Shown here one piece after another: positions 1 through 7,013 of a stretch of 14,076 nt of DNA (within the stretch, counting starts at the first letter, position 1; every line of letters starts with the position of its first letter). The stretch is from the NCBI GenBank assembly GCA_946623195.1, contig CAMOQW010000044.1, positions 1-14,076 on the forward strand, given 5' to 3'. Source of the stretch: an uncultured Prevotella sp. GTDB taxonomy: Bacteria > Bacteroidota > Bacteroidia > Bacteroidales > Bacteroidaceae. A program made the position numbers and the translations under genes. The notes under the pieces were generated by a model. It made no database searches. It was not told where the DNA came from and worked only from the letters and a program-made list of their open reading frames with translations.

Positions 1-701
1 ATGCGATATAGACGAGCCACTTCGCGCTCAAAAAATTTAATGACATTGTTGGTCTCCCCGAAACGAAGCTGCTGATATTGGCGGGCAAAGACATCATTTA
101 AAATGTCTAAGGTGTTAAAAGCGATACCTGCATCGTTGGCGGAATAGCCAATGTCGATGATATCACTGCCACTGAGTTGTAATACCTTTAACCGTGATGT
201 GATATTATTAATGCCAAAATACTCATGATAATTCAAAATGCCAAAAAGGTAGTTGCCCACATTCGGCTTTTCGTAAGCTTTTAGATTGGCGTATGTCTGG
301 GCTTCGCTATTGTGATTGATAAGAGCTTTTACATCTGCAGGAACTGAAGCATTGAGCTCGCGGAAATGCTGGGCAGAAATATAGTTGTTGTCCTTGTTGG
401 GATTGCCATACATCATACAACGGCCGAAAAGACGAAGTGCTACCTCGTGGATGGTGTTGTCGGTCGTGATAATCAGCATCAGGTTGGTAATATTGGTTTG
501 GGAATTACCACCAGCTGCACCAGAACCGCCTTCCAGGTTATAGCCCGTAATCATACCTGTATAGATAGTGGTATTCGTGTCGTAGATTCGCTCCATGTTG
601 CGGGTCAGAAACCATGCCACAATCAGTGCAATCATGGGTAGAATGACTAAATACCAACGTATTTTATATAAAAATCGGACGAGATATCTAAATAAATCCA
701 T
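1..701 (-). CDS. Wzz/GumC-type polysaccharide chain-length determinant protein, N-terminal part (cut by window edge)
   Basis: The gene starts at the ATG complementary to 699-701 and stays open for 233 codons to the left edge, so the C-terminus is not visible. Residues 1-16 are basic and aromatic and lead into a hydrophobic segment at about 17-33, as in the first membrane helix of Wzz proteins. The rest would be periplasmic. A stretch near 176-204 (SGSDIIDIGYSANDAGIAF and on) resembles the Wzz-domain part where bound strands lead to the long coiled coil, and FEREVARLYR at the edge looks like the start of that coil. Family members set polymer length or form the inner-membrane part of an export channel. 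Whether this one carries a second membrane helix or a tyrosine-kinase domain cannot be seen. It is the fourth gene of the operon, 18 bp after the TolC-like gene. Function is inferred from topology, motif resemblance and context; residues 50-70 (Gly/Asn-rich) are not diagnostic. Confidence 0.8.
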   Translation of the reverse strand, partial: MDLFRYLVRFLYKIRWYLVILPMIALIVAWFLTRNMERIYDTNTTIYTGMITGYNLEGGSGAAGGNSQTNITNLMLIITTDNTIHEVALRLFGRCMMYGNPNKDNNYISAQHFRELNASVPADVKALINHNSEAQTYANLKAYEKPNVGNYLFGILNYHEYFGINNITSRLKVLQLSGSDIIDIGYSANDAGIAFNTLDILNDVFARQYQQLRFGETNNVIKFFEREVARLYR

Positions 702-719
702 ATTGATTCAAGTTTGAAG

Positions 720-1685
720 TTATTTATTCTTTTTGGCAGCCTCTTTGGCAGCTTTCTTCTGTGCTTTCTTATCTGCTTCTTCCATTTTGCGGAATTTCTT
801 TTCTTCTTCGGCAGCGGCTTTGCGAATATTCTTCTCTACGGCCTTATTCTCTTTTCTAATTTGTTTGTTAGACTTTTGAATGCCACTATTAAGCGTAATG
901 TCTGTTGTTGTGTTTGTTAAAATTGGAGTATGAGTTAAGATTTCCAAAGTAATAATATCCGTCGTGATTTGGGTTTGTAATCCTTGATAGGTTGAGACTG
1001 CTGCTTGTTCCCATCTTTTAGTGTCTGCAAAGGCTTCAATGGACATGTTCCCCTGATGAAAATCTTCCTGATTTAATGCCCCGGCACCTTGATAGATGGC
1101 AGCGTTCTCACTGGCGGTTTTCAATGCTATCAGGTCGTTTGTAATTTTGATAAAAAGTGCTGCTATCTCTTTCTTTAATTCATCAAAAGCCGCATCTTTT
1201 GCTATAATGGCCTGATCAACTGCTAACTTCTTACGCTTGACTGCGGCACTTAAATCCAGGATGTCCTCCAAAGGGATATTCAAGTTGGCACCTACATTCC
1301 AATACGAGTTAGTGGAACCGGTATATCGCTGCTGGATGACGTTGTAAGCAGAATAGTTGTCTGAGCCGGTTCCCCATTGGTCTGTGACACCATAGCTGTA
1401 GCTGGCATGGCCGTGCAGATAGGAGAAGATATGGCGTTTTTGTTTAGCAACTTCTGCCTGTGCGATTTCCTGGGCCTTCTCCAACGAAAGAATTCTGGGA
1501 TTCTGCTTGGCATTCTCGAACAGAACCGACAAGGGCGGGAGGTGGAAATTGGAGAAATTAATCGTGCTCTCTTCGCTGGAATCGAAGAAACCGGCACTGA
1601 TACCGCTGTTGTTGTATTGGGCATAGGCTGTCGATGCTGTTGCAACAAACAGGGAGGTGAGGATGATATGTCTTAAACTTTTCAT
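720..1685 (-). CDS. TolC-like outer-membrane protein, single repeat with lysine/alanine/glutamate-rich tail
   Basis: This is a 321-residue exported protein. Residues 1-22 form a signal peptide (basic start, hydrophobic core, STAYA then Q23). Residues 47-99 carry a TolC-family opening (LPPLSVLFENAKQNPRILSL, then a long helix). A strand-like segment follows at 128-140 (YWNVGANLNIPLEDI), then two long amphipathic helices at about 142-195 and 203-251. That is one helix-strand-helix unit, whereas classical TolC proteins have two and exceed 400 residues. Residues 272-321 form a highly charged tail rich in Lys, Ala and Glu. The gene lies between the sugar transferase (20 bp upstream) and the Wzz-type gene, so it probably serves polysaccharide export or anchors the Wzz protein at the outer membrane. 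Its A+T content matches the Wzz gene. The family assignment rests on motif resemblance; an independent coiled-coil periplasmic protein is an alternative. Confidence 0.72.
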   Translation of the reverse strand: MKSLRHIILTSLFVATASTAYAQYNNSGISAGFFDSSEESTINFSNFHLPPLSVLFENAKQNPRILSLEKAQEIAQAEVAKQKRHIFSYLHGHASYSYGVTDQWGTGSDNYSAYNVIQQRYTGSTNSYWNVGANLNIPLEDILDLSAAVKRKKLAVDQAIIAKDAAFDELKKEIAALFIKITNDLIALKTASENAAIYQGAGALNQEDFHQGNMSIEAFADTKRWEQAAVSTYQGLQTQITTDIITLEILTHTPILTNTTTDITLNSGIQKSNKQIRKENKAVEKNIRKAAAEEEKKFRKMEEADKKAQKKAAKEAAKKNK

Positions 1686-1706
1686 AGTTCGTTAACTCAA
1701 TGTGTT

Positions 1707-2909
1707 TTAAACGTTCTCTTTCTGTACGAAAGCGGTCAGCGTACGCAGGATAATCTTCATGTCGAGCATGAAATTGTAGGTCTGACCGTAGGTGATATCG
1801 AGTTGCTTGCGCTCTTCGGCACTCATGGCACCACCCTTGCCGCGCTCCTCCACCTGCCAGAGACCCGTCAGGCCAGCAGGAGCCATGAAACGGTCGATGC
1901 TCTTGTCGGCAGTCAGCTTCTCGGCTTCATAAAGGGGCAGAGGACGGTTGCCGACAATAGACATGTCGCCTTTGAGGATGTTGAATAGCTGGGGCAGCTC
2001 GTCGATGCTGTATTTGCGGATGAAACGGCCCACCTTGGTAATGCGCGGGTCGTTCTCAATCTTGACAAAGGCATTCTCGTTTTCTTCTTTCTTCTGCTTG
2101 TTGAAGTCGCTCTCTGCCACCACGAAGTCGTCGCCAACCAGCATGATCTCTTCGTCGCTAATCATCATCTCAGACTCCATGCCCATGTCGAACATGGCCT
2201 GTTCGGCCTGGTCGCCAAGGGGAGCCGTGATGGTCTTGTGCTCTTCCGGCTCATGGCTTTCTGCATACTGGTTGTGATCTTTGCTGAGTTCCTGCAGACG
2301 GTCCTCGGCATCGATGTACATGCTGCGGAACTTCAGGAAGTCGAAGATGGTGTAGTTGGTGCCAACGCGTTTCGACTTGAACAGAACCGGTCCTTTGCTC
2401 TCCAACTTGATGGCGAGGGCGGTGATGATGAATACGGGGGAAAGAACAATGATGGCTATTCCAGAGAAGAAAATGTCGAAGAGGCGCTTCCAGACAGGAA
2501 TCTTGAACTTCAGTATCTTGTGCTTGGGACGCTCGTTGTCAAAAAGGATGGTCTCACGGTCAGAGATGAACTGAATCTTCTTGTTCAACTCTGTGACGGT
2601 GGCTTCACGGGTAATCGTATCATTGATGCCGCACTTCATGTAAATATCACGTTCTTCTTCTGACATCGTGTCGGTAATCAGAATGATATATACGTTGTGC
2701 GACTTCTTCCTCAGATAGGTGATGGCTGTGATATCCTCACTACGGACGTTGCGTTCAAAGAATACGATGAAATGCTCGTTGGCAACATGGGGCGTACAAA
2801 TCAAGGCAGCATCCTTGTAGGCTTCGGTCATGCGGACCAGCTGCCCGGGGATGTATTTCAGACGCTCTTGCGTTCTCTTGTTGTTGCCTAAATAGACGAC
2901 ACCTATCAT
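1707..2909 (-). CDS. Polyprenyl-phosphate sugar-1-phosphate transferase with N-terminal degenerate receiver domain
   Basis: The 400-residue product probably transfers a sugar-1-phosphate to undecaprenyl phosphate, the first step of exopolysaccharide or O-unit assembly at the inner membrane. The bacterial sugar-transferase domain begins with VWKRLFDIFFSGIAIIVLSP (139-158), a single hydrophobic segment or re-entrant helix, followed by GPVLFKSKRVG and FLKFRSM. It ends with the catalytic block SIDELPQLFNILKGDMSIVG (301-320; D303 and E304) and GLTGLWQV (346-353). Between FRSM and NDPRITKVG lies an unusual acidic, Met-rich insert of about 80 residues (203-283). Residues 1-115 have the size and strand-helix pattern of a response-regulator receiver (IILITD, then GINDTI), but the phospho-acceptor position appears to be Glu (FFERN) and the usual N-terminal acidic pair is missing, so phosphorylation is unlikely. 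It is the second gene of the operon, 26 bp after the receiver gene. The sugar transferred cannot be told from sequence. Confidence 0.9.
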   Translation of the reverse strand: MIGVVYLGNNKRTQERLKYIPGQLVRMTEAYKDAALICTPHVANEHFIVFFERNVRSEDITAITYLRKKSHNVYIILITDTMSEEERDIYMKCGINDTITREATVTELNKKIQFISDRETILFDNERPKHKILKFKIPVWKRLFDIFFSGIAIIVLSPVFIITALAIKLESKGPVLFKSKRVGTNYTIFDFLKFRSMYIDAEDRLQELSKDHNQYAESHEPEEHKTITAPLGDQAEQAMFDMGMESEMMISDEEIMLVGDDFVVAESDFNKQKKEENENAFVKIENDPRITKVGRFIRKYSIDELPQLFNILKGDMSIVGNRPLPLYEAEKLTADKSIDRFMAPAGLTGLWQVEERGKGGAMSAEERKQLDITYGQTYNFMLDMKIILRTLTAFVQKENV

Positions 2910-2935
2910 ATAAATATAAAATACCTTATTATTAA

Positions 2936-3301
2936 TTAGGGAAGAATCTTCTTGACGCGAATCTTCAATTCCATTGGGTTGAAGGGCTTGACGATGTAGT
3001 CGACAGCTCCTATCTCCAATAGTCGGATGCGCTCACTGGTGGAGTCTTCACTGGAGAGCATGATGACCGGGATGTGGCGGAAAAGCTCGTTCTGCTTAAT
3101 CCACTCGAGAAAATCGTCGCCACGCATGCCCGGCATACGGATGTCGGAAATAATCAAGTCGGGAGTGTTGCCGGCCTGAAGCCATTTGACACCCTGCAAA
3201 CCGTCAGGCAGCCATTGGACATCATAGTCACTCATCAAATAAATGGAGAGCACTTTTGCTATGGTCTCCTTGTCGTCAAGTATTAGTATCTTTTTTTTCA
3301 T
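2936..3301 (-). CDS. Stand-alone response-regulator receiver protein
   Basis: This 121-residue protein is a receiver domain and nothing more. The acidic pair D9-D10, the phospho-acceptor D53 (LIISDIRMPGM), the switch serine at 83 or 84 (VIMLSS) and the conserved K105 (DYIVKPFNP) are all present, so it should accept phosphate from a histidine kinase. It lacks a DNA-binding or enzymatic output domain and should act by protein contact, as CheY-type regulators do. No kinase is encoded in the window. It is the first gene of the polysaccharide operon and is followed by a glycosyl transferase whose own N-terminus is a degenerate receiver. A link in which this protein controls polymer synthesis or export is plausible but inferred. 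The start ATG (3299-3301) is followed by a run of lysine codons typical of this family and lies about 40 bp from the promoter box. Confidence 0.93.
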   Translation of the reverse strand: MKKKILILDDKETIAKVLSIYLMSDYDVQWLPDGLQGVKWLQAGNTPDLIISDIRMPGMRGDDFLEWIKQNELFRHIPVIMLSSEDSTSERIRLLEIGAVDYIVKPFNPMELKIRVKKILP

Positions 3302-3322
3302 ATATGAAATAAATCTAAGTCA

Positions 3323-3340
3323 TTAGAATTGTTATTCTAA
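3323..3340. promoter_or_regulatory. Perfect inverted repeat at the expected start of the polysaccharide operon transcript
   Basis: TTAGAAT (3323-3329), four spacer bases and ATTCTAA (3334-3340) form an exact 7-bp inverted repeat. It begins four bases downstream of the minus-strand -7 box, so it covers the expected transcription start and early leader. It could be an operator or a weak, A/U-rich 5' hairpin in the mRNA. The repeat is seen directly; its function is inference. Confidence 0.4.
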
Positions 3341-3344
3341 CGTG

Positions 3345-3378
3345 CAAAGGTAAAAAATTATTTTTAAATGTAGTCAAA
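3345..3378 (-). promoter_or_regulatory. Bacteroidota-type promoter of the polysaccharide operon
   Basis: On the minus strand the -7 element TACCTTTG (3352 down to 3345, followed by C) is an exact match to TAnnTTTG. A TTTGAC element lies upstream (TTTG at 3378-3375), with 22 bases between the two, close to usual -33/-7 spacing. The leader to the receiver-gene ATG would be about 35-40 bases. This is the only good promoter found for the four-gene unit: the other gaps in it are 18-26 bp. Confidence 0.7.
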
Positions 3379-3413
3379 TATTGATAAAAAAATGATGAAA
3401 AAATGCAAAAAAG

Positions 3414-3444
3414 TTGGATTTTAGAAATTATTTAGGGAATTTTG
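3414..3444 (+). promoter_or_regulatory. Weak candidate promoter for xylB
   Basis: TTG (3414-3416) and GAATTTTG (3437-3444) are separated by 20 bases. The second box differs from TAnnTTTG in one defined base. No exact -7 box exists between the divergent operon and the xylB start, so xylB may depend on an activator. This is the best candidate rather than a firm call. Confidence 0.3.
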
Positions 3445-3490
3445 TAGGGTAAAACGTATTATTATTGCGAATAACGTTAATCATAAAATT

Positions 3491-4981
3491 ATGACAAACA
3501 GGTATCTTTTAGGTTTCGACGTAGGCAGTTCTTCGGTGAAGGCCTCGTTGGTGAATGCGGATAGTGGCAAGTGTGTGGCTACGGCTTTCTATCCTGAAAA
3601 GGAGGCTCCCATCATGGCTGTCAAGGCCGGTTGGGCCGAGCAGGATCCACAAATGTGGTGGGACAATGCCAAGCTCAGTCTGAGGAAAATCATGGCAGAT
3701 GCCAATGCCAAGGCTGATGAAATCAAGGCCATTGGTATTTCGTATCAGATGCATGGCTTGGTGTGTGTAGATAAGAATCTGAAAGCCTTGCGGCCCTCCA
3801 TTATCTGGTGTGATTCTCGTGCCGTTCCCTATGGCGAGAAGGCTTTCAAGGATTTGGGCGCCGACCGGTGCTTGAGCCATCTGCTGAATTCTCCCGGAAA
3901 CTTCACGGCTGCTAAACTGGCTTGGGTCAAGGAGAATGAGCCTGAATTGTTCGGAAAAATCTATAAAATCATGCTGCCGGGTGATTACATCGCCATGCGC
4001 TTGTCGGGACAGGTGAATACGACGGTGAGCGGTCTGAGTGAGGGCATGTTCTGGGACTTCAAGAACAACCGGGTGGCAGATTTCCTCATGGACTATTATG
4101 GTTTCGACCAGTCGCTGATAGCCGACATCGTACCCACGTTCAGCGTGCAGAGCGAGGTCAGTGCCGAGGCTGCTGCAGAGCTGGGGCTGAAAGCCGGTAC
4201 TCCGATAACCTACAGAGGTGGCGACCAGCCCAATAATGCCTTGTCGCTGAATGTGCTGAATCCGGGCGAGATTGCGGCAACGGCCGGAACCAGCGGCGTG
4301 GTTTATGGTGTGTTGGGCGAGGTGAATTACGACAAGCAGTCGCGTGTAAACACTTTTGCTCATGTCAATCATAGTGCCGAACAGACCCGACTTGGGGTTC
4401 TGCTTTGTATTAACGGAACGGGTATCCTGAATGCATGGGTACATCGGAATATTACACCTGATGTCAGCTATGCTGCCATGAATGACCTGGCTGCCACGGT
4501 GCCTATTGGCAGTGAGGGCGTCACCATCGTTCCGTTCGGAAACGGTGCAGAGCGTGTGCTGGAGAACAAGGAAATAGGATGTTCTGTTAACGGACTGAAT
4601 TTCAACAAGCACCATAAGGCCCACCTGGTACGTGCCGCGCAAGAGGGCATCGTGTTCTCCTTCTGCTACGGAATGGAAATCATGCAGCAGATGGGTATGG
4701 ATATCAAGAAAATTCATGCAGGCAAGGCCAATATGTTCCTGTCGCCGCTCTTCCGTAATACGTTGGCAGGTGTCAGCGGGGCCACGATAGAACTCTACGA
4801 TACCGATGGTTCGGTGGGTGCCGCCAAGGGTGCCGGTATTGGTGCCGGTATCTATAAGGACAACCAGGAAGCTTTTGCTACCTTGGACAAACTGGAGGTG
4901 ATAGAACCGGATGAGCAGCACCGCGATGATTATCGCTCTGCATACGCTGCTTGGAAAGAGACCTTGAATAAAAATATTTAG
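3491..4981 (+). CDS. xylB: Xylulokinase (FGGY family)
   Basis: The product phosphorylates D-xylulose with ATP to xylulose 5-phosphate, feeding xylose into the pentose phosphate pathway in the cytoplasm. At 496 residues it has full FGGY length. Visible signatures are the N-terminal phosphate-binding turn FDVGSSSVKASL (9-20), GWAEQDPQMWW (47-57), the QMHG substrate motif (86-89) typical of xylulokinases, IIWCDSRA (104-111), and GGDQPNNAL (243-251), in which D245 is the likely catalytic base. A second ATP-site turn, ATAGTSGVVYG, is at 263-273. The gene stands alone: no xylose isomerase or xylose transporter lies beside it, the upstream operon is divergent and the downstream genes converge. A related sugar kinase of the FGGY family is the main alternative, but the QMHG motif favours xylulose. 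Confidence 0.92.
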   Translation: MTNRYLLGFDVGSSSVKASLVNADSGKCVATAFYPEKEAPIMAVKAGWAEQDPQMWWDNAKLSLRKIMADANAKADEIKAIGISYQMHGLVCVDKNLKALRPSIIWCDSRAVPYGEKAFKDLGADRCLSHLLNSPGNFTAAKLAWVKENEPELFGKIYKIMLPGDYIAMRLSGQVNTTVSGLSEGMFWDFKNNRVADFLMDYYGFDQSLIADIVPTFSVQSEVSAEAAAELGLKAGTPITYRGGDQPNNALSLNVLNPGEIAATAGTSGVVYGVLGEVNYDKQSRVNTFAHVNHSAEQTRLGVLLCINGTGILNAWVHRNITPDVSYAAMNDLAATVPIGSEGVTIVPFGNGAERVLENKEIGCSVNGLNFNKHHKAHLVRAAQEGIVFSFCYGMEIMQQMGMDIKKIHAGKANMFLSPLFRNTLAGVSGATIELYDTDGSVGAAKGAGIGAGIYKDNQEAFATLDKLEVIEPDEQHRDDYRSAYAAWKETLNKNI

Positions 4982-4994
4982 TAGTACACTCATC

Positions 4995-5030
4995 AAGACC
5001 GCTCCCCGAAAACAAGAGGAGCGGTCTTTG
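4995..5030. terminator. Shared stem-loop terminator between xylB and buk
   Basis: AAGACCGCTCC (4995-5005) and GGAGCGGTCTT (5018-5028) form an 11-bp perfect, G+C-rich stem with a 12-base loop. On the plus strand it is followed by a T-rich stretch (TTTGATTATTT), so it should terminate xylB. It starts 14 bases after the xylB stop and ends 4 bases before the buk stop codon on the other strand. It probably serves both directions, although the minus-strand exit has no clear U-run. Confidence 0.82.
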
Positions 5031-5031
5031 A

Positions 5032-6099
5032 TTATTTATATTCCTGAGCTTGTTGCTTGCCTTGCAAGACAGCAAGAGCGTTGAGTGCCAAAGCTTCCAT
5101 CTCGTCTTCGCCCGGGAATATGTGGACTGGGGCGAGGAAACCAATGCGGCGACGGAGTTCGCTGACTACATAATCGCTGTGGGCCATGCCACCGGTCAGC
5201 AAGATGGCATCCACTTGTCCGCAAAGTACTGCTGACTCTGAAGCAATCTGCTTGGCAGTATGATACAGCATGGCATCCACTATCAGCTGGGCATGGATGT
5301 CGCCTTGGCGGATGCGCTCCAGAATCTCCTTCATGTCGTTGGTGCCCAAATGGGCAGTCAGACCGGCTTTACCGGCAATGCGCTTCAGCAATTGTTTCTC
5401 AGTAAATTTACCACTGAAACAAAGCCGAATCAGGTCGGCGGCAGGCAGCGAACCGGCACGCTCAGGCGAGAAGGCACCTTCGCCGTCCAAGGCATTGTTG
5501 GCATCGATGGCCCGTCCGTGTTCATGGGCAGCAACGGAAATGCCACCGCCCAGATGACAGACAATCAGGTTCAGGTCTTCATATTCTTTGCTGATACTCC
5601 GGGCATAGCGGCGGGCGATGGCTCGCTGGTTCAGGGCGTGCCAAATGCAGATGCGAGGCATGAGCGGTGACCCGCTGATACGGGCCAGCGGGGATAGCTC
5701 GTCCACTACTCCGGGGTCGGCAATAAAGGCACGGCAGCCGGGAATGGACGCTGCTATCTCGTTGGCAATCAGACAGCCTAGGTTGCAGGCATGGTTGTGC
5801 ATCACGCAGCCATGCAGGGTGTCGCTGACCATGCGTTCGTTGATTTCGTAAACTCCACCACTGATGGGCTTGACGAGTCCGCCACGGCCGATGATAGCGT
5901 CAAACTCCAAAGGAATCTTGGAACGCTGCAACTCGTCGAGTACTAACTGGCGACGGAAGTCCATCTGCTCAGTAATGGCATCAAAGGGGGCCAACTCCTC
6001 CGCCGTATGACTGATATTGCATAGCAGCATCGGCTTCTCGTCCTCATAGACGGCAATCTTCGTGGATGTACTTCCCGGGTTGATGGCAAGGATTTTCAT
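5032..6099 (-). CDS. buk: Butyrate kinase
   Basis: This 355-residue acetokinase-family enzyme interconverts butyryl phosphate plus ADP with butyrate plus ATP, giving substrate-level phosphorylation in the cytoplasm. It may act on branched acyl phosphates such as isobutyryl or isovaleryl phosphate. The length is typical of butyrate kinases and shorter than acetate kinases. Signatures are AINPGSTSTK (5-14), GRGG (71-74), HLGGGISVAAHEHGRAID (182-199), GEGAFSPERAG (206-216), TGGMAHS (302-308) and PGEDEMEALA (329-338). The start codon overlaps the ptb stop in an ATGA (6096-6099), so the two genes are translationally coupled. Classical Prevotella products are succinate, acetate and propionate, so a role in branched-chain amino-acid fermentation is as likely as butyrate formation. 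That choice is inference. Confidence 0.93.
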   Translation of the reverse strand: MKILAINPGSTSTKIAVYEDEKPMLLCNISHTAEELAPFDAITEQMDFRRQLVLDELQRSKIPLEFDAIIGRGGLVKPISGGVYEINERMVSDTLHGCVMHNHACNLGCLIANEIAASIPGCRAFIADPGVVDELSPLARISGSPLMPRICIWHALNQRAIARRYARSISKEYEDLNLIVCHLGGGISVAAHEHGRAIDANNALDGEGAFSPERAGSLPAADLIRLCFSGKFTEKQLLKRIAGKAGLTAHLGTNDMKEILERIRQGDIHAQLIVDAMLYHTAKQIASESAVLCGQVDAILLTGGMAHSDYVVSELRRRIGFLAPVHIFPGEDEMEALALNALAVLQGKQQAQEYK

Positions 6100-6935
6100 A
6101 CGCTGGCAAGTGCTAACAGGATACTATTGTATTTAGATTCGGCAGAGTCGCCCCTTGAGGGAACCACTACAGGGCAGCGGGCGCCACAGAGCATTCCGGC
6201 TGTACGAGCGCCGGCAAACAGCGTCATGGATTTATAGAAGGCATTGCCGGCTTCAATATCCGGCATGATGAGTACGTCGGCATAACCATTGAGCGGAGAA
6301 CTGATGCCCTTAGCCTTTAATGCCTGGCGCGAACAGGCCGATTTTACGTCTAAAGGACCGTCAACGATGCAACGGCCAAAGTCGCCGTCGGCAGCCATCC
6401 GCTTGATTTCTGCATAGCCGTCGACAAAGGGGAATCGCTTGCCGGGTTTCTCGGAACAGTGAACGAGGGCAATCCTGGGCGTTCGTATCCCCAGGCGGTG
6501 ACAGGTCGCCACCGTATAGCGGACTTGTGCTATCCGCTGCTCATGGGTAGGGTAGGGAATGACGGCCGCATCAGAGAAGAAAAGCGGTTTCGGATAGGTG
6601 GGGATTTCTGCAACTGAAATGTGGGTCAGGATATGACCTTCGGGCAGAAGTCCCGTTTCTTTGTTCAGGATGGCACGTAGCAGCTGGTCGGTTCCGATGA
6701 GGCCTTTCATCAGCAGGTCGGCCTGGCCTGAACGTATCATCAGAACGGCCTTCTCTGCTGCAACTTCCGGACTGTCATCGTCAATGACAACCGTTTCGGC
6801 TAACTGGTGTTTCTTCACTCGGCGTAAAGCCTCCTGAGTGGCATTGTCGGCAGGTCTTACGACGGCTATTCGCATCTTGCGACGGGCTGTCGAAATCTGG
6901 CGGGGTAAGTCATCAAAATTCTTAAAGGTTTTCAT
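6096..6935 (-). CDS. ptb: Phosphate butyryltransferase (phosphotransacylase)
   Basis: The enzyme exchanges CoA for phosphate on butyryl-CoA or a similar short acyl-CoA, making the acyl phosphate used by the kinase next door. I chose the ATG at 6933-6935 (MKTFKNFDDL), giving 279 residues. A longer TTG start at 6965 would precede the -7 box at 6961-6954 and is therefore unlikely. Family landmarks are LLMKGLIGTDQLLRAILN, the serine- and aspartate-containing block FSDAAVIPYPT, ALVHCSEKPG, VDGPLD, and the C-terminal run from DVLIMPDIEAGNAFYKSM through GARCPVVVPSRGDSAESK. These mark the Pta/Ptb family. The pairing with a butyrate kinase and the short length favour Ptb over acetate-specific Pta. Substrate preference cannot be decided by reading. 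Confidence 0.92.
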   Translation of the reverse strand: MKTFKNFDDLPRQISTARRKMRIAVVRPADNATQEALRRVKKHQLAETVVIDDDSPEVAAEKAVLMIRSGQADLLMKGLIGTDQLLRAILNKETGLLPEGHILTHISVAEIPTYPKPLFFSDAAVIPYPTHEQRIAQVRYTVATCHRLGIRTPRIALVHCSEKPGKRFPFVDGYAEIKRMAADGDFGRCIVDGPLDVKSACSRQALKAKGISSPLNGYADVLIMPDIEAGNAFYKSMTLFAGARTAGMLCGARCPVVVPSRGDSAESKYNSILLALASV

Positions 6936-6953
6936 AGTTACCGTATTTTTATG

Positions 6954-6961
6954 CAAAGATA
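6954..6961 (-). promoter_or_regulatory. -7 promoter box for ptb-buk
   Basis: Minus-strand TATCTTTG (6961 down to 6954, followed by C) matches TAnnTTTG exactly and sits 18 bases upstream of the ptb ATG. I see no good -33 TTG at normal spacing, so the call rests on the -7 box and its position. The leader would be very short, about 12 bases. Confidence 0.55.
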
Positions 6962-7005
6962 GCAATATTTTTTAAATTGTTGCCACGTTTTCCAAATTTT
7001 TTGTG

Positions 7006-7013
7006 TATCTTTG
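7006..7013 (+). promoter_or_regulatory. -7 promoter box for lepA
   Basis: Plus-strand TATCTTTG followed by C is an exact match 24 bases before the lepA ATG at 7038. TTG at 6980-6982 is a possible -33 element with a slightly long 23-base spacer. Together with the ptb box this makes a compact divergent promoter region of about 100 bp. Confidence 0.6.

Noticed and set aside
3509..4996. Minus-strand open frame (495 codons) opposite xylB
   Set aside because: It covers nearly the whole kinase gene but has no recognisable motif, no promoter, and runs into the terminator stem. xylB accounts for the conservation here.
6936..6965. Upstream TTG start adding 10 residues to ptb
   Set aside because: The TTG lies upstream of the exact -7 box, so the transcript should not contain it. 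MKTFKNF is a better start.
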